Shown here: piece after piece, positions 34,573 through 45,500 of the stretch
Position numbering within the stretch: position 1 is the stretch's first letter
Layout: each line of letters opens with the position of its first letter
NCBI GenBank assembly: GCA_037355855.1
Contig: CM074768.1
Span: 434,001-498,000 of the forward strand
Direction of reading: 5' to 3'
DNA from: Pseudo-nitzschia pungens
Taxonomy: Eukaryota; Bacillariophyta; Bacillariophyceae; Bacillariales; Bacillariaceae
DNA length: 64,000 nucleotides
Notes under the pieces: generated by a model
Databases searched by the model: none
Told to the model about the DNA's origin: nothing
What the model saw: the letters and a program-made list of their open reading frames with translations, nothing else
Position numbers and translations under genes: made by a program

Positions 34573-36197
34573 CGCGAGACGCGACGCGAGTCGCGAAAAA
34601 GAGCGAAACCAAACGAAACCCCAAGGGGTTCGGCCTCGATGAGAGGGACAACGGGAATGCTGCCATCCGCTGGCAACGCATCATTTTTCTTTCGTCGCAT
34701 CGTGCAATAGGTCTGCCAACCGATGACAGGAAGCACGTGATGGGATCGGATCGGATCGGATCGGATCGGATCGAAAACAAACCAAGGCAATAGGGTGGTC
34801 CGTTGTGGATCGGAACTCGATCGGCTGTAACCGCCCTCGTGCCAGGTGTGGTTTGATGATGTGATGCGTGGGCACGGCTCCTTCCGGTCGGCAGTGCGGC
34901 AACACCGCGCTTTTTTTTTTCTCAATTCTCGATCAATCCGTGATTGCGTTCCGCGGCACTCGGAGAGCTTGCCATCGACCGACCGCCGAGCAACGAACGG
35001 AACCGCCGCGCAACCCCGAATACCCTAGAATGCCACGAACGGCCCGCTATGCTAGTACAGTTTTCGAATGTTTTTTGGAAGCCGACTTTTTTCGGCTCGG
35101 AGAGTAGTGCGTGTGCTTGACCATCCGAAGCGTTTGCGTGTGTGGGTGTGAGTGTGTGTTTTTTCGAATCGCCGTGGCGGGGTGTAGCGGAAACCCCATT
35201 GTTGGGTGCGTGCACATACTTGTGCGTACCGGAGTTGTGAGGCGACCGGTTTGCCCAAAACAGCGAATAATATATTTCCGATTCGTCGTTGCACTCGAGC
35301 GGGGCGGCGATGGGCTCTGCCAAAGTCGAACGATACACCTCTCTTGTGCAGCGTGTACGGTTGGTTTGACAAATAATGTCAATGGATTGTGAGCAATCGT
35401 TTCTGTACGGTGAAGGGATTCTTCCTTAGTACGGTAGTGAATACGTTCCTCGCGTCGACTACAATTTCCAACCGCTCGACGCCTCGTACGGTAGTTTTGG
35501 ACACAACTAATCGACATTATTTGCGGTGCGGTAGGTAGTATAGTATCTGGAGAGTGTAGTGTTTCAATTTACAGTAGGTAATGATACAACTCCTTGCGGA
35601 GCAGGTTTGGGTGGGGGCGGACACGACCACGGTATTTATCGCATATGTCATCGGCCATTGCCCGCCCGCTCGCCAATCGATTGCTTTGGATTCATTGCTC
35701 GTCCCAAACCATCCGCAACCGATTGAATCAATGAATGAATCAATGAATAAATCTCGAAAGAATAATCCTGAAAAACAATGGCAAAAGAACAATACAGTAT
35801 GTACAGGGCGGATGCCGTCGCAACACCCGTTTCGTGCGCCGCGATGCCATCGCCGTTTCGACAGATAGTCGCACTCACTCCGATCTCGCGACGGCTCCGA
35901 GGAGAACATCCGCAGAAATATTCCGACCCGATAACGCATCATCATCGGTCGGAACGGAACGAGGGATTTATGCCTCCGGTCGCATTCTCGATTCCCACCG
36001 ACAGCGACCACCGCTCTCGCCGCGAGGAACACGCGGACCACTCGTTGTCGGTCCTCCCAAATTCCAAACACGGTCCGGTTTTGCATCGCCCGACAGAGAG
36101 ACCCGCGGCATTGCATTGCATCGCATCGCTGTCCGGCCCCCGAACGGATGGGTTCCTTCCTTCGTTCGTTCGTAGATCGCTCGCTCGTTTCGTTTCG
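34573..36197. other. Intergenic spacer, convergent
   Basis: It lies between the 3' ends of the CX9C gene and the minus-strand plastid-type gene. A (CGGAT)n array is at 34744-34773. Open frames here are short and read through simple repeats. No gene is recognised. Confidence 0.5.
34744..34773. repeat. Pentanucleotide array (GATCG)n
   Basis: About six tandem copies lie some 170 bp after the stop codon of the CX9C gene. Confidence 0.85.
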
Positions 36198-36860
36198 TTA
36201 CTCGACCACCCGTTGGATCGTGTGGATTTCCGCGTCCTCCCAGTAGGGAACCTGGTCGTTCTCGGCGGGGTTCCAGTTCTCGATGTATCCCTCCAGGAAA
36301 AAAAAGCCGCTGAGGTAGGCCACAAGCATTCCCGTCGCGCCAAAGATCGCCAGCGCCACCAGGGGGCGTCCCGTGAGCAGGGAATTGGTCGACGCCTCGA
36401 CGTGGTCAAAGCTGGCCTTGAGGGAGGACGGGGAAAACGGGGACCCCTCGGGAGAAGCCTTCGCGTTCGCGCCCCGTTCACAGGTGGAAGACGCCGACGT
36501 CACCGACGACGCAGACGACGAAAAGGCCGACCCGCCCAGGTCGTCGGTGCGCAGGCTCTTGGAGTAGGCCTCGTTTCGTTTCCGGTAAAACTCGGCGTCG
36601 CGCTCGTACTCGCTGGCGCTGGCGTGCTGGGCCTTCCCGATGGCGGCCTCGATGGAGAGGTCGCTGATGCTGCCGTCCGCCGCGGCCGGCTCGTCCCCTC
36701 CAAAGTAGCGGTCCGCTCCCGTTCCGACCGCGAGCTTCCTGGGAGCAAAGGCTCGCGTTAACGACGACAAAGACGACGGCTTGGGCAGGATGTATCCGTG
36801 GGAAACGGCAATGCAGAGCGCGAGCAATAGGCCCGAGCTTCGGAGCGTGGAGGAATGCAT
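36198..36860 (-). CDS. Probable plastid-targeted single-pass membrane protein
   Basis: A single exon of 220 residues starts at 36860. The N-terminus is a signal peptide (LRSSGLLLALCIAVSHG). A Ser/Leu/Arg stretch follows with AFAP (TRAFAPRKL), resembling the ASAFAP-type motif of diatom bipartite plastid leaders, although it sits further from the predicted cleavage than usual. The middle is soluble, with a helix (EYERDAEFYRKRNEAY) and a Ser-rich patch. Near residue 170 is one transmembrane helix (LVALAIFGATGMLVAYLSGFFF), then a short tail (WNPAENDQVPYWEDAEIH). The topology would suit a thylakoid-anchored accessory protein, but I do not recognise a family. Location is inference. Confidence 0.72.
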   Translation of the reverse strand: MHSSTLRSSGLLLALCIAVSHGYILPKPSSLSSLTRAFAPRKLAVGTGADRYFGGDEPAAADGSISDLSIEAAIGKAQHASASEYERDAEFYRKRNEAYSKSLRTDDLGGSAFSSSASSVTSASSTCERGANAKASPEGSPFSPSSLKASFDHVEASTNSLLTGRPLVALAIFGATGMLVAYLSGFFFLEGYIENWNPAENDQVPYWEDAEIHTIQRVVE

Positions 36861-39222
36861 GGTAAGTTGTGGGAATTCTGTAGTTGGACGGTTGGATGAA
36901 TTGATGGTTGGATGGTTGGATTCGGTTTCGATGTTGCGAAAGGTGAGTCGGGAGGGGCGATGGGTTCCTTCCGTTGGGAGAAGATGGGAATCAGTGGACC
37001 GATGGATGGCACGAGACGGGGGAATCGAATCGTCGATGGGCAGCTTTGTTGTTCAACAACAACAACAAGAAGAAGACAGCAAGGTTCGTTGCCGTTAGAA
37101 GATACCTATTATTTCGATAGATACCTTTCTCGGTCCTTCCAAGAAAATAATGGACATCGGAAACAGAATAACTTACCCACCGCTTCGAATTCGTGCAAGC
37201 GAGGCTTGGCTTACCGCACGCAATCTTACCGTTTGGAACAACGAGAGGACGCGAATGGAGGAATTTGATGTTCGGTACAGCACTTGTACGAAGTTCTACC
37301 ACTGTGCAAGTGGAATAGAAGAGGAGAATGCTTTCCTTTGCTTTTCGTTCGTTGCACCTTTTTCTTTTTCGTTCGTTCGCACGGAAACCACACAAGAAAC
37401 AACCGCAGGACACGGGCTACGCTGTAAAGAAACCAAATGACGCAGTAATCTTGTGCGATAGACCGTGACACAAACTGTCCCGAACTCCGACAAAAGAAGA
37501 ACGATGAACGATTACGTGGCATCCGAACTTGGGATGTTTCCTGTTTGGGCTTTCAGGCGTGTTGGATTTTACGTTCGCACGGTAGGGTATCTTACTCGTA
37601 CAAGCATTTACGTAATAACCGTATTGAGTATGAGAACTGTTTGATGCTTGACAGCTTTTGATGGCTTCTTCTTAGCGTTTTGTGTGCGTTGTACACAAAC
37701 TGTGTACCAGGAGCAAAGTGCGATCGCTTGGACGGCAGTTCTCAAAATTAACCGTCAGGTATTTTTTTTTCAGAGAGAGATGGACGGCCTTGCAACCTTA
37801 CCTTACAGCAGCCCAGGGATGTGTCAGCTCGCAAGCGCGTGCGTACGAATGGGCTTGTTATGGCGCGCCAGGCATTGGAACGAACGGGAGCATGTCATCC
37901 TGTCATCCTTCACCACGGTAATTAATCCCAATGCTACTTTGTACGTAAGTTACTGTACAGAATGAGATGCGAGAGTAATTTCGTAAAAATCTGAGCAACT
38001 TTCTATCACACTAAGTTACGGTTACTACCGTACTACCGTAAACTGTATTAATTTTAATGTGTAAGAAGGGGACAGGATATGAAAAAATACAAGTAAGGTT
38101 ACCGGTAATGGAATGCGGTGGATTTAAAAGTTTAGAACAAACTACTATTGATTCTTGAATGACATTCGGAAACAAACGCCACACCCATTTGCATTGGTGA
38201 AAGTAATTTGATTGATATGCCAGATTTTGTCTATGTGTTTCTTTCTTCCTCTTTGACAGGCTGGTAGTAGTCTAGTGGTCCAAGCTTGTCCTCCTCCCCC
38301 TCTCGCCGGTTACTAATCATCTGTAGATTGGATGGTACTAGTATACTATGAGGATACAGCAACATAATAGATTTTGCTGTTTTCTGTACAGTATGTGATT
38401 AGTTCTGGTAGTGGAATGGTCTTCATTCTTGCTATTACATTGCATGTTGCTTGATGGGGAAGAGAATTCAAAAATGATAGATTGCTCTTCTGTGCCTTGC
38501 ACAAGATCATTGTGGTGTACCCTAGTACCAAAATTAATTCTGCCTATTTTCTTGGGTGTCTTTCTGGAGTTTATATATACCAGTGCTTTACAAAAAAACA
38601 ACTATTCTACATGACCTAGAATTAATAATACACTCCCCCCAAGAAATAATTGAAGATATCATATGAGATTTTGGTGAATATAATACTATTGTAATATATT
38701 ATCAAAGAAACAAATGAGATCGCATTCATGAACACAAAACTAGTTTGCAACATTGATGATGCCATCCAAATATTGGAAGGTTTAGAATTTTGTTTCTGCA
38801 AGTCGTCAGCAGAGAGTACAATGAACAATCCCTGCACATATGTAATAGTACAACACAACAAGGACTATGGATCAAGAAGTCTTGGATGTCAAAAGTTCTA
38901 TCCCACTAATTGTAGTACTGAGCAGTTGCTGGATATAATACCTATCAACTCAAAGGGAGAATGTTGGTGCTGATGACCAAATATAGTTGCATACCATTTT
39001 CTGGTAGACCAAGGAACTAGTACCAATTATACTATATCATGTACAGGCATCAGACATTCCCCCATTTCCCTCTACTAGTGGTGTTGCTATGACTTGTTAT
39101 TGATCATTACATCTGTGGAATGAAAGAACACAGTAAGGTTACTGAGGACAATTAAAGGCAAACATGATTTTTACTGCGCTTGCCTTGGTATAAATGTTGT
39201 TACTAATGGGTTGCAATCAGCC
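36861..39222. other. Long intergenic spacer
   Basis: About 2.4 kb with no gene recognised. The left end would hold the promoter of the minus-strand plastid-type gene. AT content rises to the right (38000-39200). Short open frames such as the one near 38728-38973 lack any family resemblance. Confidence 0.5.
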
Positions 39223-39296
39223 GCAGGAATGGTCTAGTTGGTTATGACGCGCCCTTCACACGGGTGAGGTCGGGAGTTCGATTCTCCCTTCTTGTA
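39223..39296 (+). tRNA. trnV-CAC: tRNA-Val (anticodon CAC)
   Basis: The 74-nt sequence folds as a cloverleaf. The acceptor stem GCAGGAA pairs with TTCTTGT (two G-U). The D stem is GTC/GAC. The anticodon stem is CGCCC/GGGTG with loop TTCACAC (anticodon CAC), and the T stem is GGGAG/CTCCC with loop TTCGATT. The discriminator is A and CCA is not encoded, as expected for a nuclear gene. A TTTTT run just after 39296 could end Pol III transcription. Confidence 0.93.
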
Positions 39297-40122
39297 TTTT
39301 TGCTTTCAACCCATCGAAACAATTTCTTTTTCCCCTTCCATCCTACGTAGATACAGTTGACAACTCCTTTGGATTTGTGCTGAGGTACTTGTACTTTCTA
39401 CTTATTTGGTAAACGTTCATACTATCACGCGGAAACAGAGAGATGTCTGTATTCTATCAACTTTCTGGAAAGGCATTAGAGAATAGTCTATTACGAATGT
39501 TGGGTATGCGGCTTTGGTTTCGCGTCCTTCCCTTTCATTTTTTTGGTCCCGGGCAATCTTCCTCTCGCAGCCAGGTTTTGCTAGCCTGCCTTCGAAAAAT
39601 TGGGGCGATTGAAAACATAATGAACGAATGAATGAATCCATCCATCCATCCGACGGTTTCGAAATTGCAAAACTCGAAACCACCTCCCACCGATCTCCCA
39701 CCGACCCGAACCAACGGAGGGATTTCTGCGCCCGACGAGTGCGCCGGCATCGTTGTCTCGCATTCCGTGCCGTCCGGCACGCACCTCGCGATTTGTCAAC
39801 ACCGGATCGGAGTCGAGCTCCGAACGAATCAATCCGTCCATGCATCCATCCGTCCGTCCATTGGCGTTCCGCGGCTCCCTTGCGATCTTGCTGCGCGCGC
39901 GCGTGTACCGAGACATCCATCCATCCATCCGCTATTGCGCGTCCGTGGTGTCGATCGTCACCGCCGGTGGGCGTCCGTTCCGTTCGCCTCGAAGCGGTCC
40001 AATCCACGAGCGAGCGACGCAACACCCCTTTCCCCTCGCGGTATTGCATCGGCTCGGCTCGTCTCGTCTCGTCTGATTTCATTTCATTTCATCTGATTTC
40101 ATGCATTTCATTTCATTTCATT
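39297..40122. other. Intergenic spacer
   Basis: It holds ATCC and ATTTC simple repeats (ATCCATCCATCC near 39639 and 39917; ATTTC at 40075-40130). Open frames on both strands read through these repeats and are not credible genes. Confidence 0.5.
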
Positions 40123-40130
40123 TCATTTCT
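40075..40130. repeat. Pentanucleotide array (ATTTC)n at the 3' end of the minus-strand gene
   Basis: About nine copies in two blocks overlap the stop codon of the gene at 40123-41769 and form its presumed 3' UTR. Confidence 0.85.
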
Positions 40131-41769
40131 GCCCCCCTCTCTTTGTATCGACGACTCGACTCGATTCGATCGCTGTTCTCTTCTCTTCTCGTTGCTTCCG
40201 AACCGAGAGACACCACGCCGCAAACCGAACCAGGAATTCCGTTCCCAGCGACGAATTCGATGCGGACGACGATGCCGGAGACGGCAACGACAACGACGAC
40301 TCGCCCCGCAAGCCCTCGCTTTCGTAGGATTCCAGCAGCAGGCCGAGGCATGCTTCGATCCCCTCGTCGACGGCGCGGTTCGTCCCCGCTGTGTTTGTGT
40401 TTGTATTGGTCGCTGTCGCCGCCAGTCCGATCGGTACGAGATCGTGCGCCACGATCCATTCCGCCAGGGCATCCGCAAACGGGGCCCTGCCGACGTCGTC
40501 GTCGTCGTTGTTGTTGTTGTTGCTGTTGCTGTTGGCACACCCGGACAACGAGACCCCACCCGTTTCCGCCACCACCCTGGGGGGCGGGAACCTTCCGTGG
40601 CCCCGGCGGACCCAGCCGTGGGTCGGCGGGAGTTTTTGCTCCCGGGATTGATGTTGCGATTGGGATTGCGATTGGTTTGGATTCGGATTCGGCGCGTAGT
40701 AGTAGTCGATGTCGCAGTCCGTGTTGGGCTGTTCCTCGTCGAGCTCCGTCAGGAACCAGAGAGCGTTGTTCCGATTGGTGGTCGGTCCGTAGGTCATGTC
40801 GCAGCGGCACAGGCTAACGGTGGTGGTTCGGGAGGACGAGGATCGAGCGGTCCGCTTTTCGTACGCGGGGGACGACGGCGACGACGAATAGTACCGGTAG
40901 CGGGGACGAGCGGCCCGAGGGGACGATTCGCCATCGCCATCGCCATCGCCATCGCCATCGCCATCGCCGGGCGATACCAGGCACTCGTCCGACAGCACGT
41001 ACCGTCCGTTAACGGCCCGCGATCCCGCTCCGATGACCAGATAGGAATAGGGAGGAGGGGTGAGGTGTTCCCTCGTCTCCTTCACCATCGCGGCGAGGTG
41101 CTTCCAGCCGAGGTCGCGACACTGCTGCCGATGCTTTTCTTGTCGTTGTCGTTGTCGTTGGGGTTGCTGTTGTTGCTGCTCCCGTGGTTGCGTTGCCGGT
41201 TTCCCCGCCGGCGCGGAGATCCAGTCCCGCAAATGGCCCCTCCACCAGTCGTAAAAGGCGAGCGCGGCGCTCGGAATCCCGTTGACGACGGACGGGATCC
41301 TGTACACCGGGAGGAGGCCGTCCAGCACGATGCGGTCCATGTCTTCCGGCGACAGCGATGGCGACAGCGACAGCGACGGTGCGGTCGTTCTTCCCGAGAC
41401 GAGACGATCGAATGTCTCCCGGACGGTTTCCGCCAAACGGACGATCCGGGTGGCCTTGGCCAGGTCCGCGTCCGCGTTGGAGTTTGAGTCGTTGCTGGTT
41501 CCACTGCCGCTGCCGCTGCCACCCGGTTTGGAGGATTCCAGGCGCGCGAGGACCGCGAGATTCTCGCACAATTCGTCCAGCAGCAAGCGCAGGTTGACAT
41601 CGACATCCGTTTCGTCCTCTTCTTCCTCCGCCCGAGGATCGGCGATCGGGATGAACGACGGTGCCGCTGCAGCGTCATCGTCAGCGTCATCGTTCTCAAT
41701 AGCGTCGGCAACAACGGCAATCGACGATGCCCCGCGCGATGGCATCGGACGGAGCGCCTCTTGGGCCAT
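40123..41769 (-). CDS. Uncharacterised protein with GAG-x-VNGxY type repeat segment
   Basis: The ATG at 41769 gives 548 residues; earlier in-frame codons include no ATG. The N-terminal half is acidic and helical (LRLLLDELCENLAVLARLE; ATRIVRLAETVRETFDRLV), with Ser/Gly tracts. The C-terminal half contains YLVIGAGSRAVNGRYVL and, about 80 residues on, NALWFLTELDEEQPNTDCDIDYYYA ... HGWVRRGHGRFPPPRV. That GAG-x-x-x-VNG-x-Y ... W ... YY ... W ... P-x-P spacing is a module I know from many stramenopile and ciliate proteins of unknown function. The tail has a further helix (PFADALAEWIVAHDLVPIGL). Poly-Gln and GDGDGD tracts are frequent. The Mutator-like element begins about 360 bp upstream of its start. 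Confidence 0.68.
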   Translation of the reverse strand: MAQEALRPMPSRGASSIAVVADAIENDDADDDAAAAPSFIPIADPRAEEEEDETDVDVNLRLLLDELCENLAVLARLESSKPGGSGSGSGTSNDSNSNADADLAKATRIVRLAETVRETFDRLVSGRTTAPSLSLSPSLSPEDMDRIVLDGLLPVYRIPSVVNGIPSAALAFYDWWRGHLRDWISAPAGKPATQPREQQQQQPQRQRQRQEKHRQQCRDLGWKHLAAMVKETREHLTPPPYSYLVIGAGSRAVNGRYVLSDECLVSPGDGDGDGDGDGDGESSPRAARPRYRYYSSSPSSPAYEKRTARSSSSRTTTVSLCRCDMTYGPTTNRNNALWFLTELDEEQPNTDCDIDYYYAPNPNPNQSQSQSQHQSREQKLPPTHGWVRRGHGRFPPPRVVAETGGVSLSGCANSNSNNNNNDDDDVGRAPFADALAEWIVAHDLVPIGLAATATNTNTNTAGTNRAVDEGIEACLGLLLESYESEGLRGESSLSLPSPASSSASNSSLGTEFLVRFAAWCLSVRKQREEKRTAIESSRVVDTKRGGQK

Positions 41770-42116
41770 CGGATCGTCGTGTGTTTTGGGAGCGGTCGGT
41801 CTTTGGCGCAACGCTGCCGAAGAAATGAGTCGAGGATGCCGCAAATGAGTGAGTCGAATTCGAAGGTTCCCTCCGAGGAAGGCGCGGACGAACGGAGCGA
41901 ACCGATGCGGGAATTCGAGCGATGCAGCGGCAGCAGCAGCAACAGCAGTGTCTGTCTGTGCTCGTATTCGTATTCGTATTCGTACTCGTACCCGTGTGTT
42001 TCTGGAGGAACTCCTCTCCAATCCGAACGATCCTTTATCGACAAGGAGGATAACCAGTTACCGTACTTGTACCGTGCAAAGCTAAAGATGATGTTGCGAA
42101 TTGTGAACTAAAAGCC
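41770..42116. other. Probable promoter/5' UTR cut off by the transposon insertion
   Basis: About 350 bp separate the gene start at 41769 from the transposon. It includes a (TATTCG)n run near 41970-41997. Any regulatory sequence further upstream now lies beyond 54925. Confidence 0.45.
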
Positions 42117-42127
42117 GAATTCGAATA
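42117..42127. repeat. Target-site duplication, left copy
   Basis: GAATTCGAATA immediately precedes the element and is repeated exactly at 54915-54925. An 11-bp duplication is within the range produced by Mutator-like transposases. Confidence 0.95.
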
Positions 42128-42185
42128 GGACCTATAACAGTAAATAGTACTAATGGATTTGATTTTTACTTTAGTTCGGTACAAA
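42128..42185 (+). repeat. Left terminal inverted repeat of the MULE
   Basis: It is 58 bp long and identical to the reverse complement of 54857-54914. Weaker similarity (GCGATC, GACA, TACGATACTA) continues some 55 bp further in on both sides, so the functional end may be longer. Confidence 0.95.
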
Positions 42186-42595
42186 TCTGGACGGTTAAAT
42201 TTCGTGTACTAGCGATCAGACAAATACGATACTATGCAGCTTCCGTTTATCCATTTTCCGCCTCAACCGTGATTACGTGTACTTTATATCCGACACTGCA
42301 TGGGTTGTTTGTATTCATTTTTTACTTTCCAACAGTCTGTGGGCTTATATTTCCCCGTGTGGTATGTGTTTCCTAATTAAAAAGTTTCATGTATCGCCGA
42401 ATTGTATTAAATTTTTGCACACGTTAACTTTTATTTTCTTCCGTTATCTCCTCTTTTTCATGCTTCCCATTACTTATATTTTTCCGACGTATGTCATTGT
42501 CTATGCCATTGTGACATATTTAACACGTATTTTTTTCCGCTCGTTTCTTCACAATCCATCTATCTCGCAACTGTACACGACACACTTATCCCGCA
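42186..42595. promoter_or_regulatory. Subterminal region and presumed transposase promoter
   Basis: AT- and pyrimidine-rich leader between the TIR and the first ATG. No defined promoter element is recognised; the assignment is from position only. Confidence 0.4.
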
Positions 42596-45500
42596 ATGAC
42601 AACTATCAACCATGACGACGGTACCAACAACCCCGCACAAGACGATGGTAGCGGTACGGCTGGCAGTAAAAAAGCTAATACAGATGGCACTGTTTCTATT
42701 CGAAGCTGGCATCCAATGACACTTGAAGAGTATCGTCGAGCCCCGCCTCCCTTCTCCTCTACAACCTCTCATTTGGCAGAGGATTTGGCCTGTTATGGTT
42801 ATAACAGATGGGGTCTTTACATCGTTACAACCGGAAAAACAACTTATCGCAGAGACAGATTCACAAGACGTTTCAAGTGCAAATGTTGCGGTATTGAGAT
42901 CGTTGTTTCTTGTAAACATCCCGATAAAGAAGTTGACCCCTTGATGAATGGAAAAAATGCCAGTACAACTAAATGGTATCTTGTACCTATGGAAAGTGTT
43001 GATGAGTTGACCAAACTCCACGAACATGCTCTCAAAATTCTACCTATTATCGAGCGGCAGAATATTCTCGTTCATTTCCCGCCATTTCAGAAATATATCC
43101 GAGATAACGTTGCTATATATCCGGACAGCAAGCACTTGAAAACCTCCGTCATGTTCAAATGGCTTGCAGGGTCGCAGTTCAGGACTGTTAATCCAACGCC
43201 GGGAGTATTGTTGAGGCGGGCAAAATTGTCTGTGTACAAATATATACAAGAACTTTTACCCGGTCAGCATTTTACAACTTTATTCCACTGGATGCAAGCA
43301 TTAGCTGATGTCAATAAGGACATCACAGTTATGTTACAGTCCGACGATAAAGGTCGTTTCTATCGTTGCTTCACAGCGACACCAATGGCCAATCGACAAT
43401 ATTTTGGAACCCATACGACACCCGTTTTCGTTGGCGACTGTTTCCACTACAAGGAGAAAAACTATGATGGGGTTTGCTTCGTGTTGGTTACCAAAACCAT
43501 ATTCGGCGATACCCTGCCTCTTGCATGGGCAATAATCCCCCGGGAAAATAAATCACAGCTAGCTTGGGTGGTTCAGTGTTGTATAAAGCATGGTCTTGAG
43601 CTCGACAAACATGCTTTCGTCACCGACCAGGGACCACTCATACATACATTTGATGCATTCTTCAAACAGTTCCAAGTATCATTCCGGGTTACGTTATGCT
43701 TGCAACATCTCATACGATCCATTCGTGTTAAACACAAGACACTTTTCACGAACTATCGTCACGGGAAAAGCGACAATGCAAACAAACATAATGCTTGGGT
43801 GTTGCAGAGTCATCAGACATTGACTCGTCATATAATTGGTGCTTCCGATTCTATCTCCAGTGACTCATTTTTCGGTCACTTAATCGCACTTTTTTCCGAT
43901 ATACTGGACCTGAACGTGGGTAAAAGTAAGAAAGAGTGTGCCAGCTTGATTCTCTATATTATCCGGTATGACCCGAAACTCTGGACCGTATTGGGAAATT
44001 CGGAAAATTATAAGGAGGATCTTTTTATCTGCAATATGAAGACCTTCGCGGAACAATTCTATTTTTTGCAATATATTTATGATTTATTCGATGAAAGCGA
44101 CAATGTCACCCAAGCGTTGGTCAACACCGGCGTTTGTGAAGCAGCGACGTACGCATCTAATTTTCGGTATGTCAAGAGAGCCCCAATGCGGCGCCACGAG
44201 CGCACACCGAGAATGGGATTCAAGAGAACGAATTTAGCCGAGAGTGTCGCTGGGAAACTGCTTGCCAATGATGTACGAAATAAACTTCCCCATTCGACAA
44301 ACGTAGCCTTCGTCAATATGTATAATGAAGCTATCACAAAATTTTTGGCGAAACTCAACAACGACAATGGTTCATCTGTCCTATCATCTATCGGCCAACA
44401 AATTAATGTATTCAACAGCCAGGAAGGGAGCAATCACGATTTTACGTTACATGGAGTACCCAGTTTTGTGACAAATCATAATGGAAAAGATGGTATCAGA
44501 ATTACAATTCGCCGTGACGTCGATGAATGCACGCATCTGTTTGTGATGAAATGGAATCATCGGACAAGTTACCAAATGAGAAACGCTTTTTTATCCATGT
44601 GTGAAGAAGACATCTTGTGTGCACGTGATACACTGCGTCTTTCAACCACATGTCAGCTACATGTTGAATTTACACAGATGAGAAAGTCCATCTGCCCATG
44701 TTTTGAGATCGGACTTTCTGTTGCAAAGCGGCATCCCTGTTGGCCATTACCACAAACCATTCCTGTCACTGGAACAATCGAGTCGTTGGTTTACCACTCT
44801 TCTAGTCTGTCATCCTGCTCACGTAGTCTCTTCAAAAGGTCGAATTTGGATTACGATTTTGCCGATCCTTTTTCTTCTTCGACGAATTGTTTGGAAATTT
44901 ACGAACCCACAACAGTTGATACGAGGAATTTACATGCTCAACACCAGCTGAGTCCGCCTCCAAAGTATTCGAAGTCAACAAAATCCAAGGGAAAGCGTAT
45001 TACCTCTAACGGAGAATTAACCGCGTCTCCGTTTCGACCTGGTTATCGTCGAAAGAGTAAGAGGGAAGGTGGAGTTTTGTCTCCTCTAGCGAAAATCAAC
45101 CGACCATTCACTATTTCCAGGCAACGAAAACTTGACAAAACTCATAGACAATATCAACGTATCCAAAACGGAGTTCTAGAGGTCGACGGAATAGATCGGA
45201 TGAACCTGATCAGTGATGGCAAACAGAAAACCAAACACAATGTTGATAATTGTTCCGAGCCGAAGAATTTCGTGCCGTTATCGGAAATCATTCCAGGTGA
45301 ATATATCTTATACAGAATTAGCGATTTGGCGAGGCGGGAACCTTATACCCCCGACGAAGAAAACATTCCTGTAGATATGCCGCCAATAGAGCTGTGTGAC
45401 GACGATGATAACAGTATTTATTCTCCGAGCCGGAAAAAAATCCTTGGGCACGGTGTGAACCAAGACCAAATTGAAATTCTGAATGCGACTGTTGACTTCG

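Noticed and set aside
39628..41487. 619-codon plus-strand open frame
   Set aside because: It reads through ATCC and ATTTC simple repeats and then antisense to the gene at 40123-41769. No conserved motif is seen.
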